Under the pieces are notes generated by a model. That model ran no database searches, was not told the origin of the DNA, and saw only the letters and a list, made by a program, of their open reading frames with translations. Shown piece by piece: positions 21,467 through 25,833 of a stretch of DNA of 25,833 nt (positions are counted from its first letter, which is position 1; the number at the start of each line of letters is the position of its first letter). The translations under genes and the position numbers were made by a program. The stretch lies in contig CAZTXD010000040.1 of the NCBI GenBank assembly GCA_964617995.1, forward strand, positions 1 to 25,833, in the 5' to 3' direction. Source of the DNA: CAZTXD01 sp964617995 (GTDB lineage Bacteria > Actinomycetota > Acidimicrobiia > Spongiisociales > ZC4RG35).

Positions 21467-22941
21467 GTCGGGAACACGGAGACGTCGACGAACTGATGGT
21501 CGGCCGGATCGAGCACTACCGCCGGCTGCGAGACGCCGGGCTACCGACGCGGTTCGATCGCACGCATCTCGCCGCCGAGCTCCATACCGGCTACGGGGAG
21601 CTCTCACCCGCCGCGGAGACCAATGACGTAGTGTCGGTGGCGGGCCGGGTCATGCTGCGCCGCTCCTTCGGGAAGCTGCTGTTCCTCACGGTCGGCGACA
21701 TGAGCGGCACCATCCAGATCTTCATCGAACAGGAGAGCATGGGAGGGGAGGCTTTCGCCACGGCAGTGGAGATCGACCTCGGCGACTGGATCGGGGCGGA
21801 AGGGGTGGTACTGACCACCAAGAAGGGCGAGCTGTCGGTGAAGCCGGGGAGCGTGACGATCCTCCAGAAGGCCCTCCGTCCCCTTCCCGACAAGTGGCAT
21901 GGCCTCACCGACATCGAGACCCGAAGCCGTAGGCGTTACCTGGACCTGATTGCCAACGAGGGCTCCCGCCGGATAGCCCTGACGAGGGCACGGATCGTCT
22001 CCGAGCTGCGTCGCCAGTTCGAGGCCCGGGGATACGTCGAGGTAGAGACACCCGTCCTTCTTCCGCAGGCCACGGGAGCAACGGCGCGCCCGTTCCGCAC
22101 CCACCATCACGCTCTCGACCAGGACATGTACCTGCGGATCGCCACCGAGCTCTACTTGAAGCGGCTGGTCATCGGGGGCCTGGAGAAGGTCTTCGAGATC
22201 GGGCGCATCTTCCGCAACGAGGGCATCGACGCCATACACAATCCCGAGTTCACGATGCTGGAGTCGTACGAGGCTCTGGCCGACTTCACCGACATCATGA
22301 CCCTGGTCGAAGAGGTGTTCTCGGCCGTCGCCGAGGCGACCGTCGGCACCACCGAGATCGGCTATATGGGTCGAACCGTCGAACTGGCACCTCCCTACCG
22401 GCGTGTGCGGATGATCGACGCGGTGTCCGAGGTCCTCGACCGGGAGGTCTCATTGGGGAGTGGCGACCTGACCGCTCTCGCGGCCCAACACGGGGTGGAG
22501 GCAGACGAATCGTGGGGACCGGGCAGGACCCTCTTCGAGCTGTTCGAGAAGGTGGTGGAGCCCACACTCTGGGAGCCGACCTTCGTCACCCATTACCCCA
22601 CTGAGGTCTCCCCGCTGGCGGCCCGTAGCGCCGATGACCCTCTCCTCACAGAGCGCTTCGAGCTGTTCATCGCCGGATCGGAGTACGCCAACGCCTTCAC
22701 CGAGCTGAACGACCCCATCGATCAGAGGGACCGATTCGAGAGTCAGGCGGCGGCCCGTGCCGCCGGTGACGTCGAAGCCCATCCGCTCGACGAGGACTTC
22801 CTGACCGCTCTCGAGTATGGGATGCCACCCACCGGTGGGCTCGGCATCGGCGTCGACCGCCTCGTCATGCTTCTCACCGATCAGGCCCACATTCGCGAGG
22901 TCATCCTGTTCCCGACGTTGCGGAATCTCGACGGTCGTTAG
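21463..22941 (+). CDS. lysS: Lysyl-tRNA synthetase, class II
   Basis: A 492-aa enzyme. An N-terminal OB-fold anticodon-binding domain (about 55-150; VSVAGRVMLRRSFGKLLFLTVGD) precedes the class II core. Motif 2 is FEIGRIFRNEGIDAIHNPEF, the lysine-binding TMLESYEA follows, and motif 3 is GLGIGVDRLVMLL near the end. SGSEYANAFTELNDP-type residues (here AGSEYANAFTELN) are present. Length equals typical LysS. Start GTG 21463 overlaps the DUF368 gene stop codon. It converges with the polyprenyl synthase gene with only 25 bp between stops and no obvious terminator. Confidence 0.96.
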   Translation: MSREHGDVDELMVGRIEHYRRLRDAGLPTRFDRTHLAAELHTGYGELSPAAETNDVVSVAGRVMLRRSFGKLLFLTVGDMSGTIQIFIEQESMGGEAFATAVEIDLGDWIGAEGVVLTTKKGELSVKPGSVTILQKALRPLPDKWHGLTDIETRSRRRYLDLIANEGSRRIALTRARIVSELRRQFEARGYVEVETPVLLPQATGATARPFRTHHHALDQDMYLRIATELYLKRLVIGGLEKVFEIGRIFRNEGIDAIHNPEFTMLESYEALADFTDIMTLVEEVFSAVAEATVGTTEIGYMGRTVELAPPYRRVRMIDAVSEVLDREVSLGSGDLTALAAQHGVEADESWGPGRTLFELFEKVVEPTLWEPTFVTHYPTEVSPLAARSADDPLLTERFELFIAGSEYANAFTELNDPIDQRDRFESQAAARAAGDVEAHPLDEDFLTALEYGMPPTGGLGIGVDRLVMLLTDQAHIREVILFPTLRNLDGR

Positions 22942-22966
22942 ATGCGGGGTGGTAGCGGGGAGGCAC

Positions 22967-23965
22967 TCACCAGCTGTCGCTCTGGACCGACTCGACACGT
23001 CCCAGGAGGTACGCGCCCAGGCGTGACAGCACCTCGCGGGTGGATGTCTCGGGAAGGACGGCGAGCGCGTTCCGGGCCACCTCCACCCGATCGAGGGCGT
23101 TCTGCAAGGCACGGTCGACGTAACCGCCCCCCCGAACGAGTTCGATCACCTCGGCCACGTTCTCGTCCGGGTAGGGACGGGGCCTGTCGAGCAGGGCCCG
23201 GATCCGGTTCCCGTCGGGACCGCGAGCCGCCTCCAACACCGCCTGGGTGAAGGTCCCTTCCCGGATGTCGGACCCGGCGGGTTTCCCCAGTGTCTCCTCG
23301 GTCCCGACCAAGTCGAGGGCGTCGTCGGCGATCTGGAATACCATCCCCAGTTCCCAGGCCCACACCGAGAGGGCCTCCACCACGTCCGGTCCGGCATCGG
23401 CGGCGATGGCCCCCAGCCGAGCCGAGGTGCGGATGAGGGAGGCGGTCTTGCCTCCGATCACCTTCTCGTAAGCGGAAACCGGATGGCTCAGGCTGTCCAC
23501 CAGCTGCAGCTCCCGGGTCTGGCCCTCCACCAGCTCGGCGTAGGTGGCAGCGAGGAGCCGGACCGACTCCTGGGATAGGTGGGTGGCGGCGACTTCGGAG
23601 GCCCGGGCCATCAGGAAGTCCCCCGCCAGGATCGCAACCGTGTTCGACCAGTTGACGTTGACCGACGGGGCCCCGCGGCGGGTGTCGGCCTCATCGATGA
23701 CGTCGTCGTGGTAGAGACTCCCCACGTGGATCAGCTCAACCGCCACCCCCGCCCGCAGCCTGCGGTGGTCATCGGCGGGCCCGAAGGCGGCAGCCAGCAG
23801 CGCCAGCAGCGGACGGAATCGCTTGCCACCCGCCAGCAGGAGGTGCTGGGCGACCTTGGTGAGATAGTCGTCGTCGGAGACCACGGCTTCGAGCAGGAGC
23901 GTCTCGATCTGCTCCAGGTCGGCCCACACAGAGTCGTGAGGTATGAGGTCGCGCAGGTCGTCCAT
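22967..23965 (-). CDS. Polyprenyl diphosphate synthase (trans-prenyltransferase)
   Basis: A 332-aa all-helical enzyme extending allylic diphosphates with isopentenyl diphosphate. GGKRFRP at 46-52, the first Asp-rich motif DDVID at 87-91 (in SLYHDDVIDEADTRRG), GDFLMARA, GGKTASLI, and the second Asp-rich motif DDALD at 214-218 are intact. It resembles heptaprenyl/octaprenyl synthases of the menaquinone pathway; product length cannot be read with certainty. I chose ATG 23965; the open frame reaches 24184 but through the clpC start region. The gene is divergent from clpC and has its own promoter at 23976-24004. Confidence 0.93.
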   Translation of the reverse strand: MDDLRDLIPHDSVWADLEQIETLLLEAVVSDDDYLTKVAQHLLLAGGKRFRPLLALLAAAFGPADDHRRLRAGVAVELIHVGSLYHDDVIDEADTRRGAPSVNVNWSNTVAILAGDFLMARASEVAATHLSQESVRLLAATYAELVEGQTRELQLVDSLSHPVSAYEKVIGGKTASLIRTSARLGAIAADAGPDVVEALSVWAWELGMVFQIADDALDLVGTEETLGKPAGSDIREGTFTQAVLEAARGPDGNRIRALLDRPRPYPDENVAEVIELVRGGGYVDRALQNALDRVEVARNALAVLPETSTREVLSRLGAYLLGRVESVQSDSW

Positions 23966-23975
23966 CCGTCGCAAT

Positions 23976-24004
23976 GGTATAGGGTGGCGGTGCGGGCAGG
24001 TCAA
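23976..24004 (-). promoter_or_regulatory. Promoter of the polyprenyl synthase gene
   Basis: On the minus strand, TTGACC (23999-24004) and TATACC (23976-23981) are separated by 17 bp. The -10 ends 10 nt before ATG 23965, so transcription should start within a few bases of the start codon, implying a leaderless or very short-leader mRNA. No Shine-Dalgarno sequence is seen. Confidence 0.65.
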
Positions 24005-24107
24005 CCGGCCCATGGACCGGGACCGCGGCGGGGGTTGACTGTTGACGTGGTCGTATCGCCGCGAGGGGGTACACTGGGCCCCGTACCTCTGCCAGGGAGG
24101 CTGACAC
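24005..24107 (+). promoter_or_regulatory. clpC upstream region
   Basis: TACACT at 24070-24075 is a good -10 candidate. The best -35-like hexamers, TTGACT (24035-24040) and TTGACG (24042-24047), are too far upstream for standard spacing. An inverted repeat GGTAC/GTACC with 10 nt between overlaps the -10 (24069-24087). A strong GGGAGG (24095-24100) serves GTG 24108. Stress control of clpC is likely, but I see no clear ClgR or HspR site. Confidence 0.4.
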
Positions 24108-25833
24108 GTGTTCGAGCGATTCACAGACAGAGCCCGAAGGGTCGTTGTTCTGGCCCAGGAGGAAGCTCGTTCCCTGAACCACAACTACATAGGCACCGAG
24201 CACATCCTGCTCGGTCTTCTCAACGAGGGCGAAGGAATCGCGGCGAAGGCGCTCGAGTCCCTGGGTATAGGTCTCGACTCGGTTCGGGAAGAGGTCGTGA
24301 AGATCATCGGACCGGGCCAACAGGCCCCCACCGGCCACATCCCCTTCACCCCCCGGGCCAAAAAGGTCCTGGAGTTGAGCCTTCGTGAGGCCCTTCAGCT
24401 CGGTCACAACTACATCGGCACCGAACACATACTCCTCGGGCTGATCCGGGAGGGAGAGGGCGTCGCCGCCCAGGTCCTCCAGCAGCTCGGCGCCGAGCTC
24501 CAGAAGGTACGTCAATCCGTCATCCAGCTCCTGTCGGGACCGGGAGGCTCCGAGGACCAGCCCGCGGGCGGTTCCTCCGCCCCGGCCGGCGCCGGCGGCC
24601 GCGAGTCGTCCTCCGCGTCTGGCTCCACCGTTCTCGACCAGTTTGGACGCAATCTCACCCACATGGCTCGTGACGGGAAGCTGGACCCGGTCATCGGCCG
24701 CTCCACCGAGATCGAGCGGGTCATGCAGGTCCTGTCACGGCGGACGAAGAACAACCCGGTTCTGATCGGCGAGCCGGGTGTCGGCAAGACGGCCATCGTG
24801 GAAGGACTGGCCCAGAAGATCGTCGCAGACGAGGTCCCCGAGACGCTGGAGAACAAGAACCTCTACACCCTCGACCTCGGTGCTCTGGTCGCCGGCTCCC
24901 GCTATCGCGGAGATTTCGAGGAGCGCCTCAAGAAGGTCCTCAAGGAGATCCGCAGCCGGGGAGATATCATCCTCTTCATCGACGAGATTCACACCCTCGT
25001 CGGGGCCGGCGCCGCCGAAGGAGCCATCGACGCCGCCTCCATCCTCAAGCCGATGCTGGCTCGGGGCGAGCTGCAGACCGTGGGGGCGACGACCCTGGAG
25101 GAGTACCGCAAGTACCTGGAGAAGGACTCGGCACTGGAGCGGCGCTTCCAGCCGATCCAGGTGGGCGAGCCTTCGGTAGCCGACACAGTCCAGATCCTCA
25201 TGGGGCTCAAGGACCGCTACGAGGCGCACCATTCGGTGCGTTTCACCGAGCAGGCCATCGTGTCGGCGGCCAACCTGGCCGATCGCTATCTGTCGGACCG
25301 ATTCCTCCCCGACAAGGCCATCGACCTGATCGACGAGGCCGGCTCCCGGATGCGCATCTACCGGTTGTCGCCCAACCCGGACATGGCCGAGCTCGACACC
25401 AAGCTGGCCGAGATCCGGCGCAAGAAGGCCGATGCCGTCCAGGGCGAGCAGTTCGAGCGGGCCGCTCAGCTCCGGGACGAGGAACGAGGCCTGATCACCG
25501 ACCGCACCACCCAGGAAGAGGCCCTGGTCGCCGCCGGGGAAGACATGGGTTGGGTCATCGACGAGGAGGAGATCGCCCAGGTGCTGGCGCAGTGGACCGG
25601 TATCCCGGTTCATCGCCTCACCGAGGAGGAGACCGCTCGTCTCGTCAACATGGAAGAAGAGCTGCACCGGCGCATCATCGGCCAGCACGACGCCATCACC
25701 GCCGTGTCCAAGGCCATCCGGCGCACCCGCGCCGGTCTCAAGGACCCCCGGCGACCCGCCGGGTCGTTCATCTTCCTCGGCCCTTCCGGGGTCGGTAAGA
25801 CCGAGACCGCCAAGGCTCTCACCCAGTTCCTCT
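24108..25833 (+). CDS. clpC: ClpC, AAA+ unfoldase of the ClpCP protease (3' truncated by window)
   Basis: 575 codons are present, and the frame is open at the window edge. Two Clp_N repeats (about 1-70 and 78-145) each contain HNYIGTEHILLGL. AAA+ domain 1 has Walker A GEPGVGKT at 221-228 and Walker B ILFIDEIHTL. The middle region carries a UVR-type motif (EQFERAAQLRDEE, about 446-458), which marks ClpC rather than ClpB. AAA+ domain 2 begins with Walker A GPSGVGKT at 558-565. The start is GTG 24108 after GGGAGG; its N terminus FERFTDRARRVVVLAQEEAR is the classical one. It feeds unfolded substrates to ClpP and is essential in mycobacteria. The C-terminal third lies outside the window. Confidence 0.96.
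   Translation, partial: MFERFTDRARRVVVLAQEEARSLNHNYIGTEHILLGLLNEGEGIAAKALESLGIGLDSVREEVVKIIGPGQQAPTGHIPFTPRAKKVLELSLREALQLGHNYIGTEHILLGLIREGEGVAAQVLQQLGAELQKVRQSVIQLLSGPGGSEDQPAGGSSAPAGAGGRESSSASGSTVLDQFGRNLTHMARDGKLDPVIGRSTEIERVMQVLSRRTKNNPVLIGEPGVGKTAIVEGLAQKIVADEVPETLENKNLYTLDLGALVAGSRYRGDFEERLKKVLKEIRSRGDIILFIDEIHTLVGAGAAEGAIDAASILKPMLARGELQTVGATTLEEYRKYLEKDSALERRFQPIQVGEPSVADTVQILMGLKDRYEAHHSVRFTEQAIVSAANLADRYLSDRFLPDKAIDLIDEAGSRMRIYRLSPNPDMAELDTKLAEIRRKKADAVQGEQFERAAQLRDEERGLITDRTTQEEALVAAGEDMGWVIDEEEIAQVLAQWTGIPVHRLTEEETARLVNMEEELHRRIIGQHDAITAVSKAIRRTRAGLKDPRRPAGSFIFLGPSGVGKTETAKALTQFL

Noticed and set aside
24051..24070. ClgR operator (TCGC-C-GCGA) before clpC
   Set aside because: The half-sites are separated by one base instead of the longer gap expected for ClgR, so the match is not convincing.
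24735..25688. A 317-codon minus-strand frame opposite clpC
   Set aside because: It is a shadow of the clpC frame, with no motif and no start context.

Overview
This is a GC-rich actinobacterial chromosome segment, most plausibly from a member of the Acidimicrobiia or a close relative; the lineage is inferred from gene order and style, not from a search. The backbone is the order tilS-hpt-ftsH-folE-folP-folB-folK-(DUF2520)-panC-coaX-lysS-clpC, which also occurs in mycobacteria. Supporting signs are many GTG starts, ten or so four-base stop/start overlaps (GTGA or ATGA), a tRNA without encoded CCA, and a RsrA-type zinc anti-sigma factor.

Layout. 1-868: the 3' end of tRNA-Thr(CGT), then a SigR-type ECF sigma factor starting 2 nt after the tRNA, and its HxxxCxxC anti-sigma factor. 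909-5278: a membrane protein, a zincin-like metalloprotease, tilS, hpt and a GAF sensor kinase with no regulator beside it. 5319-7307: ftsH. 7308-14190: a 6.9-kb accessory block between ftsH and folE, which are neighbours in mycobacteria. It holds two exported proteins sharing an unrecognised ~65-residue domain. They flank a complete two-component system on the opposite strand. A secreted polysaccharide-lyase-like protein with three SLH repeats follows, then a tightly coupled operon of a 40-aa ORF, a ribbon-helix-helix protein and a DUF4097 beta-repeat protein, behind a clear promoter with clustered palindromes. 14234-17477: folate genes folE, folP, a phosphatase-like protein without catalytic residues, folB, and folK fused to a membrane ICMT-like methyltransferase domain. 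17574-17906: a small basic protein. 18046-20452: DUF2520 reductase-like gene, panC and coaX (CoA precursors; no panD here). 20555-22941: a DUF368 membrane protein overlapping lysS. 22967-23965 (minus): a polyprenyl diphosphate synthase. 24108-end: clpC, cut by the window edge.

How it fits together. Backbone genes supply tRNA modification, purine salvage, folate, CoA, isoprenoid chains, lysyl-tRNA and ATP-dependent proteolysis. The accessory block looks like a cell-envelope module: a sensor pair that may control the two flanking paralogues through a shared TTGAGG-type box, next to a surface-anchored glycan-active protein. Dispersed 7-bp-periodic repeats sit directly after stop codons at three gene ends. 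I found no CRISPR array, insertion sequence or phage gene.
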